64,000 nucleotides of DNA from Candidatus Rifleibacteriota bacterium. Lineage in GTDB: Bacteria; Muiribacteriota; Ozemobacteria; Ozemobacterales; Ozemobacteraceae. A program made the translations under genes and the position numbers. This document shows, in pieces, positions 50,823 to 59,592 of the stretch. The stretch is taken from positions 111,109-175,108 of the forward strand of contig JAAYVD010000023.1 of the NCBI GenBank assembly GCA_012517355.1, given 5' to 3'. How positions within the stretch are numbered: the stretch's first letter is position 1; each line of letters starts with the position of its first letter. The notes beneath the pieces were generated by a model. It was not told the origin of the DNA. It was given only the letters and a program-made list of their open reading frames with translations, and did no database searches.

Positions 50823-51376
50823 ACGGCATCCATCCGGACATCGACCGGGTCCTGATCTCCAGCGAGGAGATCTCCCGCCGGGTCGCCGAACTGGGGGCCC
50901 AGATCACCCACGATTTCCAGGGAGAGGACCTGTTGCTCGTCTGCATCCTGAAAGGGGCTTTCCTGTTCATGGCCGACCTGGCGCGTGCCATCGACCTGCC
51001 CCTGCAGACCGGGTTCATCGCGGTCAGCAGTTACGGTCATTCCACCCAAAGCTCAGGCGTGGTGCGGATCATGAAGGACCTCGACCAGGAGGTGGAAGGC
51101 CGCAACGTCCTGATCGTCGAGGACATCGTGGACACCGGTCTCACCCTGTCCTACATCGCCGGTCTGCTGACCGGCCGCCACCCCAAGACCCTCAAGCTCT
51201 GCACCCTGTCGAACAAGCCCCAGTGCCGAAAGAAGGATGTTCCCATCGACTACTGCGGTTTCGTGCTGCCGGACGAGTTCGTCGTGGGGTACGGTCTGGA
51301 CTTCCGGGACTTCTACCGGAACCTGCCCTACATCGGCGTTCTCAAGCCCCACCTGTACAAGGACAGCACGCCGTGA
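50819..51376 (+). CDS. hpt: hypoxanthine phosphoribosyltransferase
   Basis: Salvages hypoxanthine and guanine with PRPP. 185 residues. The PRPP motif is [25 protein letters not shown] and the loop [13 protein letters not shown] near the active site are typical. The C-terminal [12 protein letters not shown] is the base-binding end. The ATG at 50819 overlaps the preceding stop and has GGGGGAGGGTGG just upstream, so it is the start rather than the earlier in-frame codon. Confidence 0.94.
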   Translation: MNGIHPDIDRVLISSEEISRRVAELGAQITHDFQGEDLLLVCILKGAFLFMADLARAIDLPLQTGFIAVSSYGHSTQSSGVVRIMKDLDQEVEGRNVLIVEDIVDTGLTLSYIAGLLTGRHPKTLKLCTLSNKPQCRKKDVPIDYCGFVLPDEFVVGYGLDFRDFYRNLPYIGVLKPHLYKDSTP

Positions 51377-51389
51377 CCGGGCGGCAGCC

Positions 51390-52055
51390 ATGAGTCGCCC
51401 CGTCGCTGCCGCCGGCCAGGCCCCGACCGTCGAGCGGTTCGTCCTGGGCCCCCTGGAAGTCAACACCTACCTCGTCTACGACGAGGCCGGCCGGGAAGGA
51501 CTGCTCATCGATCCGGCTGACGAGGACGCCGGACTGCTGGCCCGGATCCGGAAACTGGGCTTCCCCGGCTGGCGGATTTTCCTGACGCACGGCCATGCCG
51601 ACCACATCCTCGGCGTCACGTACTTCCGCCAGAAACTCGGGGCACCGGTCATCATCGGGCGGGAGGACGCCCCCATGCTCGAGGACTCCCATCTGAACCT
51701 CTCCGACATGCTGGGGATGGGCTTTTCCACCGGGCCGGCCGAGACGGTGGTCGGGCACGGCGACCGCCTGACGGTGGGCCGTTTTGCAGGCGAAATCATC
51801 GGCGTCCCGGGGCACACCCCGGGAGGGTTGGCCTTGCACTTTCCCGGCGTCGTGTTTTCCGGAGACACCTTGTTCGCCGGGGGGATCGGACGTTCGGATT
51901 TTCCCGGCGGCGATGGCGTCCAGTTGGTGGCCATGATCCGGGACCGTCTGCTCCCGCTGGGCGAGGCCGAGGTGTTTCCCGGCCATGGTCCGGCCTCCAC
52001 CCTTCGACGCGAGGGGGAGAGCAACCCATTCCTCCAGGGTTTCTCTATCCTGTAG
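51390..52055 (+). CDS. metallo-beta-lactamase-fold hydrolase (glyoxalase II-like)
   Basis: 221 residues. The dinuclear zinc motif FLTHGHADHILG, then VPGHTPGG, FSGDTLFAGGIGRSDFPGG and PGHGPAS give all metal ligands of the glyoxalase II-like group. It lacks the glutathione-binding C-terminal domain of true glyoxalase II, so a different thioester or hydrolase substrate is likely. It starts 13 bases after hpt and is probably cotranscribed. Confidence 0.88.
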   Translation: MSRPVAAAGQAPTVERFVLGPLEVNTYLVYDEAGREGLLIDPADEDAGLLARIRKLGFPGWRIFLTHGHADHILGVTYFRQKLGAPVIIGREDAPMLEDSHLNLSDMLGMGFSTGPAETVVGHGDRLTVGRFAGEIIGVPGHTPGGLALHFPGVVFSGDTLFAGGIGRSDFPGGDGVQLVAMIRDRLLPLGEAEVFPGHGPASTLRREGESNPFLQGFSIL

Positions 52056-52073
52056 AGGTGGTTGGGAGGTTCG

Positions 52074-52102
52074 TTGACACCCTCCCACCTCGGTGCTACC
52101 AT
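52074..52102 (+). promoter_or_regulatory. strong sigma-70 promoter for the acyl-CoA operon
   Basis: A perfect TTGACA (52074-52079), a 17-base spacer, TACCAT (52097-52102) preceded by TGC. The leader is about 33 nt. Confidence 0.8.
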
Positions 52103-52141
52103 CGTGGCAATTTCATTCCACACCATCACTGGGGATGAGCA

Positions 52142-53215
52142 ATGGCCGTTTTTCCGGAAATGAGTCGGAACCGCCACGAGCACCTGCAGTTCTTCCAGCA
52201 CCGGGAGAGCGGCCTGCGCGGGGTGCTGGCCATCCATGATTCCTGCCTGGGTCCGGCCGTCGGGGGCGTCCGCTGCTGGGATTACCCCTCGGAGGACCTC
52301 CTGGTCCAGGACGTCCTCCGCCTTTCGGAGAGCGCTTCCCTGTCGGCGGCCCTGTTCGGCTGCGATGCCGGGGGGGGAAAGGCCATCCTCTGGGCCGACC
52401 CCGCGGCCAAGAACGAGGTCATGCTGCGGGCCTTCGGGATCTTCCTGCAATCCCTGGGCGGCCGGTTCATCGCGTCGCCGGAACTCGGGACCACCAGCCA
52501 GGACATGGACATCATCGGCAAGGAGACCCAGTTCGTCACCGGCCTGTTGAAAGGGCAGAACCTCGAAGGGGACGGCAGCGCGATCACCGCCCGCGGGGTC
52601 CTGCTGGGGATGAAAGCCGCGGCCAAGTCGGTTTTCGGCGGGTCCTCCCTCGAGGGCCGGAAGGTGGCCATCCAGGGCCTGGGAAAGGTCGGGTCGGCCC
52701 TGCTCGAACTGCTGGCCCAGGAAGGGGCGAAGCTGTTCGTTTCCGACCTGTATTTCGAGAAGGTCAAGAACGCCAAGGACCGCCATCCCGCGATCGAAAT
52801 GGTGCCCCCCTCCGAGATCACCGGGCTGCCGGTCGACATCCTGGCCCCCTGCGCCCTGGGTGGCGTATTGACCCCCGAGTCGGTCGGGCAGCTCCGCTGC
52901 CGGATCGTCGCCGGAGCGGCCACCAACCAGCTGGCGACCGAGGAGACCGCCGACGCCCTGATGCAGGCGGGCATCCTGTACCTGCCCGATTTCCTGCTGA
53001 ACGCGGGCGATCTCGTCATGGTCAACGCCGACATCTACGGAATCCCCGCCAAGACCTGCCAGCCCACCGTCGAGCGGGTCTACGGGCTGGTGGAAGCGCT
53101 GCTGGCCCGGGCCCGGGCGTCCGGAGAGGCCCCGCACCGGATCGCCAAGGCGTGGGCCCTCGACCGGATAACCCACATCCGGACCTTGAAAAAGTTGTAC
53201 AAACCGGCACGCTGA
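52142..53215 (+). CDS. Leu/Val/Phe dehydrogenase-family protein lacking the substrate lysine
   Basis: 357 residues. These enzymes deaminate branched-chain or aromatic amino acids with NAD. The family fold is clear (GGGKAIL, VAIQGLGKVGSALL, APCALGGVL). Numbering matches Bacillus leucine dehydrogenase: catalytic Lys80 is present in AGGGKAIL, but position 68, the substrate-carboxylate Lys, is Ser, the Asp115 equivalent is Glu (SPELGTT), and the NNQL motif reads TNQL. Normal activity is doubtful. A paralogue at 59589 shows the opposite loss. First gene of the operon. Confidence 0.85.
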   Translation: MAVFPEMSRNRHEHLQFFQHRESGLRGVLAIHDSCLGPAVGGVRCWDYPSEDLLVQDVLRLSESASLSAALFGCDAGGGKAILWADPAAKNEVMLRAFGIFLQSLGGRFIASPELGTTSQDMDIIGKETQFVTGLLKGQNLEGDGSAITARGVLLGMKAAAKSVFGGSSLEGRKVAIQGLGKVGSALLELLAQEGAKLFVSDLYFEKVKNAKDRHPAIEMVPPSEITGLPVDILAPCALGGVLTPESVGQLRCRIVAGAATNQLATEETADALMQAGILYLPDFLLNAGDLVMVNADIYGIPAKTCQPTVERVYGLVEALLARARASGEAPHRIAKAWALDRITHIRTLKKLYKPAR

Positions 53216-53223
53216 GGTAACCG

Positions 53224-54303
53224 ATGAGCCCCCACCGGATCCTGGTCGTCAACCCCGGCTCGACCACCACCAAGCTGGGCCTGTTCGAGGACGAGAAGCC
53301 CCTGGCCGTCCAGAAGGTCGACCATCCCGCCTCCGAACTCGAACGGTTCCCCCGGATCCTCGACCAGTATGCGTTGCGCCGGCAGGTCATGCTCGACTTC
53401 CTGAAGACCCACCAGGCGGCCCCCGCCCAGCTGTCGGCGGTGGTGGCCCGGGGCGGGCTGCTGAAGCCGCTGCCCAGCGGCACCTACCGGGTCGACGCGA
53501 AGATGGTCGAGGACCTCTCGGCCGGCCGTTACGGGGAGCACGCCAGCAACATCGGGGCGATCCTGGCCTACGGCTTCCAATGGGATTTCCAGATCCCCGC
53601 CTTCATCGTCGATCCCCCGGCGGTCGATGAGATGACCGACATCGCCCGGCTGTCTGGTTTGAAGGAGATCCCGCGGCGGTGCCTGTGGCACGCGCTGAAC
53701 ATCATGGCGGTCACTCGCCAGGTGTGCGCCCGCGAAGGCTGGGATTTCCGTGCCGAGAACTTCGTCACGGCCCACCTGGGCGGGGGCATCTCGGTGGCCG
53801 CCCTGGACCACGGGCGCTGCATCGACGTCAGCAACGGCCTGGAAGCCGGGCCCTACACCCCCGAGCGGGCGGGCACCCTTCCCTCCATCGAACTGGCGAA
53901 ACTCTGCTACTCGGGCACCATCCCCGAAGCGACCATGATGCGGATGCTGGTGGGCCGGGGAGGCCTGGTGAACTACCTCGGCACGAGCAACGTGATCGAG
54001 GTGGTCAAACGGATCGAGCAGGGGGACGACTATGCGCGCCTCGTCTTTTCGGGCATGTGCTACCAGATCGCCAAGGAGATCGGGTCGTATGTCGCCGTCC
54101 TGAAAGGGAAGGTCAAGCGGATCATCCTGACCGGGGGAGCCGCCCACAGCAAGGAGATCGTCACCCGCGTCACCGGCTATGTCGAGGGGCTGGCCCCTGT
54201 CACCGTCGTCCCCGGCGAGGACGAACTGGCCGCCCTGGCCCAGGGGGGCCTGCGGATCCTGCGCCAGGAGGAAGAACCCCGTTCCTACCAGGATCTGCCC
54301 TGA
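53224..54303 (+). CDS. buk: butyrate kinase
   Basis: Converts butyryl- or branched acyl-phosphate plus ADP to the acid plus ATP. 359 residues, normal length. Acetokinase-fold motifs: VVNPGSTTTKLGLF (phosphate 1), VTAHLGGGISVAA (phosphate 2), ILTGGAAHSKE (adenosine). YLGTSNVIEV is present in the butyrate kinase pattern. It starts 8 bases after the previous gene. With ptb downstream it forms the substrate-level ATP step. Confidence 0.94.
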   Translation: MSPHRILVVNPGSTTTKLGLFEDEKPLAVQKVDHPASELERFPRILDQYALRRQVMLDFLKTHQAAPAQLSAVVARGGLLKPLPSGTYRVDAKMVEDLSAGRYGEHASNIGAILAYGFQWDFQIPAFIVDPPAVDEMTDIARLSGLKEIPRRCLWHALNIMAVTRQVCAREGWDFRAENFVTAHLGGGISVAALDHGRCIDVSNGLEAGPYTPERAGTLPSIELAKLCYSGTIPEATMMRMLVGRGGLVNYLGTSNVIEVVKRIEQGDDYARLVFSGMCYQIAKEIGSYVAVLKGKVKRIILTGGAAHSKEIVTRVTGYVEGLAPVTVVPGEDELAALAQGGLRILRQEEEPRSYQDLP

Positions 54304-54349
54304 CCTGCCCCACCGCCGTGGAGAACCCGTCGAAAGGAACCCGAGACCC

Positions 54350-55477
54350 GTGCAACTGGAGTTGACCGAGAAGGAACTGTCCTGGCAAACCGAGTGGCGC
54401 GCTTTCGCCGCCGAGGTCATCGCCCCCGCCGTCGAGGAGATGGAGCGCACCGCGCACCTCCCCCCCCAGCTGGACGAGCAATGGCGTGCCCGCAAGGTCC
54501 TGCACCCCTTCCTGCCCACCGAACTGGGGGGACAGGGTCTCGACCTGTTCCACCTGTCCCTGCTGGTCGAGGAGTTCTCGCGGCACTCGCCGGTCATCGC
54601 CCTGCTCGCCGCCCAACAGGTGATCATCGGCATCCGCACCAACCTCGAGTCGTTCAATTTCCCCGAGCACCGTGATCTGGCGAGGCAGGCGGCGAACCTC
54701 GAGGCGGTCTTCTCGCTCGCCGCCACCGAGCCCGAGGCCGGTTGCGACCTGGGCGGCCTGACGACCACCTGCGAACGGCAGCCCGACGGCCAGTTCGAGG
54801 TCTCGGGGGGAAAGGCCTACGTCAACTGGGCCGCCCGCGCCCGGATGTTGATCACCCTGGCCCGTTCCGGGGAAGGGAAGGGCACCACCCTGGTGGTGAT
54901 CCCTTTGCCGTCGCCCCAGGTCAGGATCGGCGAGGTCCATCCCACTCTCGGCATGAACGGCATCGAGGCCGCCCCGGTGACCTTCGACCGGATGCGGGTT
55001 CCCGCCACCCACGTGGCCGGGGTGCCCGGGTTCGGCCTCGACCTCTACGACCGGATGGTCAACGAGCTGCGCATCTGCCTGGCGGCCATGGCCACGGGCC
55101 TGGCCCAGCAGGCGTTCGACGACGCGGCCGGGCACGCCAAGGCCCGCAAGCAGTTCGGCAAGCCGATCGGCAGCTTCCAGAGCCTGCAGTGGCGGTTTTC
55201 CGACGCCGCGCTGAAGATCGACGCCTCGCGCCTGCACGTCTGGCAGGCCGTGGAACTGGCGGGCCACAAGGGTTCGTGCTTCCAGCAGGCGGCCATGGCC
55301 AAGGTGTTCGCCACCGAGGCGGCCTTCTGGGTGGCCGATTTCTGCCTGCAGGTCATGGGCAGCCGGGCCTACGTGCGCCCCAGCCGGGTCGAACGGTTGT
55401 TCCGCGACTCCCGGTTCCTCAAGATCGCCCTCGGCACCTCCGAGGTGCTGCGCAACAAGATCGCGGAACGCCTGTGA
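54350..55477 (+). CDS. acyl-CoA dehydrogenase-family flavoprotein, catalytic Glu not at the usual site
   Basis: 375 residues with three ACAD parts: an N-terminal helical domain, a middle beta domain (SLAATEPEAGCDLGG, FAD and substrate binding) and a C-terminal helical domain (ARKQFGKPIGSFQSLQ). The position that is Glu in YEGTS of short-chain enzymes is Leu here (IALGTSEV). A Glu lies in VNELRICLA, near but not at the alternative isovaleryl-CoA dehydrogenase site. The GTG at 54350 was chosen for family length; AAAGGAA is about 11 bases upstream. It is followed directly by etfB, so Etf is the expected electron acceptor. Confidence 0.85.
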   Translation: MQLELTEKELSWQTEWRAFAAEVIAPAVEEMERTAHLPPQLDEQWRARKVLHPFLPTELGGQGLDLFHLSLLVEEFSRHSPVIALLAAQQVIIGIRTNLESFNFPEHRDLARQAANLEAVFSLAATEPEAGCDLGGLTTTCERQPDGQFEVSGGKAYVNWAARARMLITLARSGEGKGTTLVVIPLPSPQVRIGEVHPTLGMNGIEAAPVTFDRMRVPATHVAGVPGFGLDLYDRMVNELRICLAAMATGLAQQAFDDAAGHAKARKQFGKPIGSFQSLQWRFSDAALKIDASRLHVWQAVELAGHKGSCFQQAAMAKVFATEAAFWVADFCLQVMGSRAYVRPSRVERLFRDSRFLKIALGTSEVLRNKIAERL

Positions 55478-55494
55478 CAACGGAGAACCGACCC

Positions 55495-56283
55495 ATGCTC
55501 ATCATCGTCCCCATCAAGCAGGTCCCGGACACCAACGACGTCCGGATCGACCCCGAGACCGGCACCCTGATCCGCGAGGGGGTGCCCAGCATCGTCAACC
55601 CCGAGGACCGGCACGCCGTGGAAATGGCCCTGGTGCTGAAAGACCAGGCGGGCGGCGGCAAGGTCGTGGTCGTCTCGATGGGCCCGCCCCAGGCCGAGAT
55701 CGCCCTTCGCGAGATGCTCGCGATGGGGGCCGACGAGGCCATCCTGCTGTCCGACCGGGCGTTCGCCGGGGCCGACACCTTGGCCACCGCCTGTGCCCTG
55801 GCCCATGCCGTGCGCCAGCTCGGCCAGTATGACCTGATCATCTGCGGCCGGCAGGCCATCGACGGCGACACCGCCCAGGTGGGCCCGCAGCTGGCCGAGT
55901 TTTTGCAGATCCCGCAAGCCACCTACGCCCAGGACCTTCGGCTGGAAGGCGGGAAGATCCGCGTCGAGCGGGCGGTCGAAGGCGAGGTCCAGGTCCTCGA
56001 GCTTCCGCTGCCGGCCCTGGTGACCTGCCTGAAGGAAGCCAACAAGCCCCGCATCCCCACGCTCAAGGGGTGCATCGGCGCCTTCCGCGAGAAGCCCTTC
56101 CAGGTCTGGAACGCCTCCCGGATCAAGGTCCCCCTCGAGCAGATCGGGTTGAAGGGTTCCCCGACCCAGGTGCGCCGCACCTTCACCCCGCCCCCCCGCG
56201 GCCAGGGCATCGTGCTGACCGGCGACCCGCAGCAAGCCGTGCAGACCCTGGTCCAGACCCTGCGGGAAAAAGGCATCATGTGA
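55495..56283 (+). CDS. etfB: electron transfer flavoprotein beta subunit
   Basis: 262 residues. KQVPDTNDVRIDP at the start and the signature block CGRQAIDGDTAQVGPQLAEFL are typical of EtfB. It forms the heterodimer with EtfA. The DTAQVGP form is shared with anaerobic, possibly bifurcating Etf proteins. Genes for dehydrogenases flank the pair. Confidence 0.94.
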   Translation: MLIIVPIKQVPDTNDVRIDPETGTLIREGVPSIVNPEDRHAVEMALVLKDQAGGGKVVVVSMGPPQAEIALREMLAMGADEAILLSDRAFAGADTLATACALAHAVRQLGQYDLIICGRQAIDGDTAQVGPQLAEFLQIPQATYAQDLRLEGGKIRVERAVEGEVQVLELPLPALVTCLKEANKPRIPTLKGCIGAFREKPFQVWNASRIKVPLEQIGLKGSPTQVRRTFTPPPRGQGIVLTGDPQQAVQTLVQTLREKGIM

Positions 56284-56292
56284 GGAACCGCC

Positions 56293-57495
56293 ATGGCCAT
56301 CAGCATTGACAAGAACCTGTGCGTCGGGTGCGGCGCCTGTCTCAAGGTCTGCCCCTACGATGCGATCGACCTGATCGACCGCAAGGCCATCCTCAACGAT
56401 TCCTGCGTCCATTGCGGCGCCTGCGTCGACAGCTGCAAGTTCAAGGCGATCCTGTCCCAGGCGGGCGAGGGCCCGCGCAAGGACCTGTCGGAATACGCCG
56501 GGGTGGCGGTATTCGCCGAGACCCGGGGCCAGGGGCTGGCCAAGGTGGCCACCGAGCTCCTGGGATGCGGGCGTGCTCTCGCCGACACCCGGAAGGTGGG
56601 CCTGACCGCCTTCCTGCTGGGGCACCGCATCCAGGGCCTGGCCAAGGACCTGATCGCCCACGGGGCCGACCGGGTCGTCGTCGTCGATGACCCCCGCCTG
56701 GCCCCCTTCCGCACCGCCCCCTTCGCCCGGGCGCTGACCAGCGTCATCCAGCAGCAGAAGCCCGAGATCGTGCTGATCGGCGCCAGCGGCATCGGCCGCG
56801 ACCTGGCCCCGCGCGTGGCCAACCGGCTGAAGACCGGCCTGACCGCTGACTGCACGGGACTGGCCATCGAGGAGGGTTCGGGCCTGCTGCTGCAGACCCG
56901 CCCCGCCTTCGGGGGCAACGTCATGGCCACCATCGTCTGCCCGCACCACCGGCCGCAGATGTCGACCGTGCGGCCGGGGGTGATGAAGCCTCTGCCCCGC
57001 GACGACCACCGGCAGGGCACGATCACCGAGGCCAAGGTGACCATCAAGGAGACCGACCTGCGGACCGTCGTGCGCGAGGTGGTCCGGCTGGCCGGCAAGA
57101 AGGTCGACCTGTCGGAGGCCACCGTCATCGTGTCGGGCGGCCGGGGAGTCGGCGGGGCCAAGGGGTTCGAGGGCATCCGCGACCTGGCCGAGGCCCTCGG
57201 CGGCCAGGTGGGCGCCTCGCGGGCCGCTGTCGAAAGCGGCTGGATCGAGCACGACCACCAGGTCGGCCAGACCGGCAAGTCGGTCAGCCCGCGCCTCTAC
57301 ATCGCCTGCGGCATCAGCGGGGCGATCCAGCATCTGGCCGGCATCGCCGGGGCGGATTTCGTCGTGGCGGTCAACCGCGACGCGCAGGCCCCCATCATGA
57401 AGGCGGCCGACGTGGCCATCGTGGGCGACCTGCACCAGGTGGTCCCGCTGCTGGCCGCGGAGATCCGGCGGGCCCGGAAGGAGAACGCGGCGTGA
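56293..57495 (+). CDS. etfA: electron transfer flavoprotein alpha subunit with N-terminal 2[4Fe-4S] ferredoxin domain
   Basis: 400 residues. Residues about 8-52 carry two complete Cys clusters: CVGCGACLKVCP and CVHCGACVDSC. The EtfA FAD domain follows with SGGRGVGGAKGF, VGQTGKSVSPRLYIACGISG and AIQHLAGI. The ferredoxin extension is found in anaerobes, and suggests electrons move between flavin and low-potential carriers, compatible with bifurcation. The stop overlaps the next start (GTGA). Confidence 0.94.
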   Translation: MAISIDKNLCVGCGACLKVCPYDAIDLIDRKAILNDSCVHCGACVDSCKFKAILSQAGEGPRKDLSEYAGVAVFAETRGQGLAKVATELLGCGRALADTRKVGLTAFLLGHRIQGLAKDLIAHGADRVVVVDDPRLAPFRTAPFARALTSVIQQQKPEIVLIGASGIGRDLAPRVANRLKTGLTADCTGLAIEEGSGLLLQTRPAFGGNVMATIVCPHHRPQMSTVRPGVMKPLPRDDHRQGTITEAKVTIKETDLRTVVREVVRLAGKKVDLSEATVIVSGGRGVGGAKGFEGIRDLAEALGGQVGASRAAVESGWIEHDHQVGQTGKSVSPRLYIACGISGAIQHLAGIAGADFVVAVNRDAQAPIMKAADVAIVGDLHQVVPLLAAEIRRARKENAA

Positions 57496-58637
57496 TCGAC
57501 TTCAAGCTTTCCCCCGAACAGGAACTGATCCGCAAGACGGTGGCGGAGTTCGCCGCCGAGGTGATCGCCCCGATGGCCGCCGAGCTCGACGAGAAGCAGG
57601 AATTCTCGATGGAACTGACCCGGGCCATCGCCCGCCAGGGCTACCTGGGCATCATCGTCCCGCCCGAGTACGGCGGGGCGGGGGCCTGCGCCTTGACCTA
57701 CTGCCAGGTCATCGAGGAGGTCTCGAAGGCCTGCGCCGCGCAGGGCGTGACGATGTCGCTGTCGAACTCGCTGGTGGCCTACCCGATCATGACCTACGGC
57801 TCGGAAGAGATCAAGCGCCGGTATCTGACACCCCTGGCCAGCGGCGAGAAGCTGGGCTGCTTCGCGCTGACCGAGCCGAACGCCGGATCCGATTCGTCGA
57901 ACCAGGAGACCACCGCCACGGACGGCGGCGACTGCTGGATCATCAACGGGAGCAAGATCTTCATCAGCAACGGCGGGGTGGCCGACTTCGCGGTGATCAT
58001 CGCCAGCACCAACCGGGCGGCGAAGATCCGCGGCCTGTCGGCGTTCATCGTCGACAAGGGCACCCCCGGCTTCACCATCGGGGTGAAGGAGAACAAGCTG
58101 GGGATCCGGGCCTCCAACACGGCGGAGCTGGTCTTCCAGAACTGCCGGATCCCGAAGGGGAACATCCTGGCGGCGCCGGGGCGGGGGTTCCGGATCGCCA
58201 TGGACACGCTCGACGGGGGCCGGGTGGGCGTGGGGGCCCAGGCGTGCGGCATCGCGCGGGCGGCCTACGAGGCGGCGCACAAGTATGCGAAGGAGCGGAA
58301 GCAGTTCGGTTCCGCCCTGGTCGATTTCCAGGGAATCGCCCACAAGCTGGCCGACATGAAGCTCGACATCGAGACCACCCGGCTGCTGACCTGGAAGGCG
58401 GCCTGGCTGAAGGACAACAAGAAGCGGTTCGCCAAGGATGCGGCGATGGCCAAGTTGTACGGGTCGGAGATGGCCACCCGGGTGGCCCACCAGGCCATCC
58501 AGATCCACGGCGGGTACGGTTTCATCAAGGACTACCCGGTCGAACGCTACTACCGGGACGCCCGCATCCTGGAACTCTACGAAGGGACCAGCGAGGTTCA
58601 GCGCATGGTCATCGCGTCCTACGTCCTGGGTGTGTAG
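57492..58637 (+). CDS. short-chain acyl-CoA dehydrogenase (butyryl-CoA type)
   Basis: 381 residues from a GTG that overlaps the etfA stop. All canonical features are present: CFALTEPNAGSDSSNQETTA, KIFISNGGVADF, RKQFGSALVDFQGIAHKLADM, and the catalytic Glu in ELYEGTSEVQR. QIHGGYGFIKDYPVERYYRD is typical. It oxidises butyryl- or isovaleryl-CoA, or runs in reverse on crotonyl-CoA, with EtfAB. It is the catalytically complete partner of the variant ACAD at 54350. Confidence 0.94.
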   Translation: MIDFKLSPEQELIRKTVAEFAAEVIAPMAAELDEKQEFSMELTRAIARQGYLGIIVPPEYGGAGACALTYCQVIEEVSKACAAQGVTMSLSNSLVAYPIMTYGSEEIKRRYLTPLASGEKLGCFALTEPNAGSDSSNQETTATDGGDCWIINGSKIFISNGGVADFAVIIASTNRAAKIRGLSAFIVDKGTPGFTIGVKENKLGIRASNTAELVFQNCRIPKGNILAAPGRGFRIAMDTLDGGRVGVGAQACGIARAAYEAAHKYAKERKQFGSALVDFQGIAHKLADMKLDIETTRLLTWKAAWLKDNKKRFAKDAAMAKLYGSEMATRVAHQAIQIHGGYGFIKDYPVERYYRDARILELYEGTSEVQRMVIASYVLGV

Positions 58638-58668
58638 GCCCATCACCGAGAGACCAGAGGAGGGGAAC

Positions 58669-59592
58669 ATGTCGTCGCCGTTCTTTGCCCGGATGCTCGC
58701 GGAACTCGACCGTTCACGGACCTGCCGGGTGGTCATCCCGCTCGCCCAGGACGAGGCCTGCGCCTACGCCGTCCAACAGGGACTGCGGCTGGGCATCCTG
58801 GCCGCCACCCTGATCGGCGATCCCGGCAAGATCACCGCCATGTACGGCGAGGCGGCCGGCCACGAACGGGTCACCGTCGTCGAGGAGAAGGACCCGCAAC
58901 TGGCCGCCCGGCTGGCCTGTCAGCACATCCGCGAGGGGAAGGCCGACTTCCTGATGAAGGGCCTGGTGAACACCCCGACCTACCTGAAGGCGGTGCTGAA
59001 CTCGAAGGAAGGGTTGAAAAAGAACCCCCTCCTTTCGCACCTGCTGTTCTTCGAGACCAACGCCTATCCGGGAATGCGCATCCTGTCGGACGTGGCGATC
59101 AACATCGCCCCCGATGCCGACACCCTGACCGGCATCGTGGAGAACGCCGCCGAGGCGTTCACCCTCTTCGAGTCGCGCCCCCCGCGGGTCGCGCTGCTTT
59201 CGGCCAATGAGAAGGTCTCCGACAAGGTCCCCTCGACCCAATTGGCCAGGCAGGTCAGCGAGCGGTTCGCGAACCGGAAGGACGTGGTGGTCGAGGGCCC
59301 GATCTCGCTCGACCTCGCCCTTTCCCCCGAGTCGGCGGGCATCAAGAAGTACTATGGCCGGATCCAGGGCGACGCCGACATCTTCGTCGTGCCGCGCATC
59401 GAGGCGGGGAACGTGATGTACAAGGCCCTGCATTACTTCGCCGACGCGGCGATGGGCAGCATCGTCTTCGGGGCGCAGTGCCCGATGGTGCTGACCTCCC
59501 GGGCCGACACCAACGAGACCAAGTTCCAATCGCTGCTGATGGGGGCGGTGCTCTGGCAGCGGGCGGCCAAGGCCCGGGAGAAGGGGCGATGA
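58669..59592 (+). CDS. ptb: phosphate butyryltransferase
   Basis: 307 residues of the phosphate acetyl/butyryl transferase family. It exchanges CoA for phosphate on butyryl- or branched acyl-CoA, feeding butyrate kinase. Family blocks: ADFLMKGLVNTPTYLKAVLN, RILSDVAINIAPD and RVALLSANEKVSDKVPST. GAGGAGGGGAAC precedes the ATG. It overlaps the next gene by ATGA. Confidence 0.93.
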   Translation: MSSPFFARMLAELDRSRTCRVVIPLAQDEACAYAVQQGLRLGILAATLIGDPGKITAMYGEAAGHERVTVVEEKDPQLAARLACQHIREGKADFLMKGLVNTPTYLKAVLNSKEGLKKNPLLSHLLFFETNAYPGMRILSDVAINIAPDADTLTGIVENAAEAFTLFESRPPRVALLSANEKVSDKVPSTQLARQVSERFANRKDVVVEGPISLDLALSPESAGIKKYYGRIQGDADIFVVPRIEAGNVMYKALHYFADAAMGSIVFGAQCPMVLTSRADTNETKFQSLLMGAVLWQRAAKAREKGR

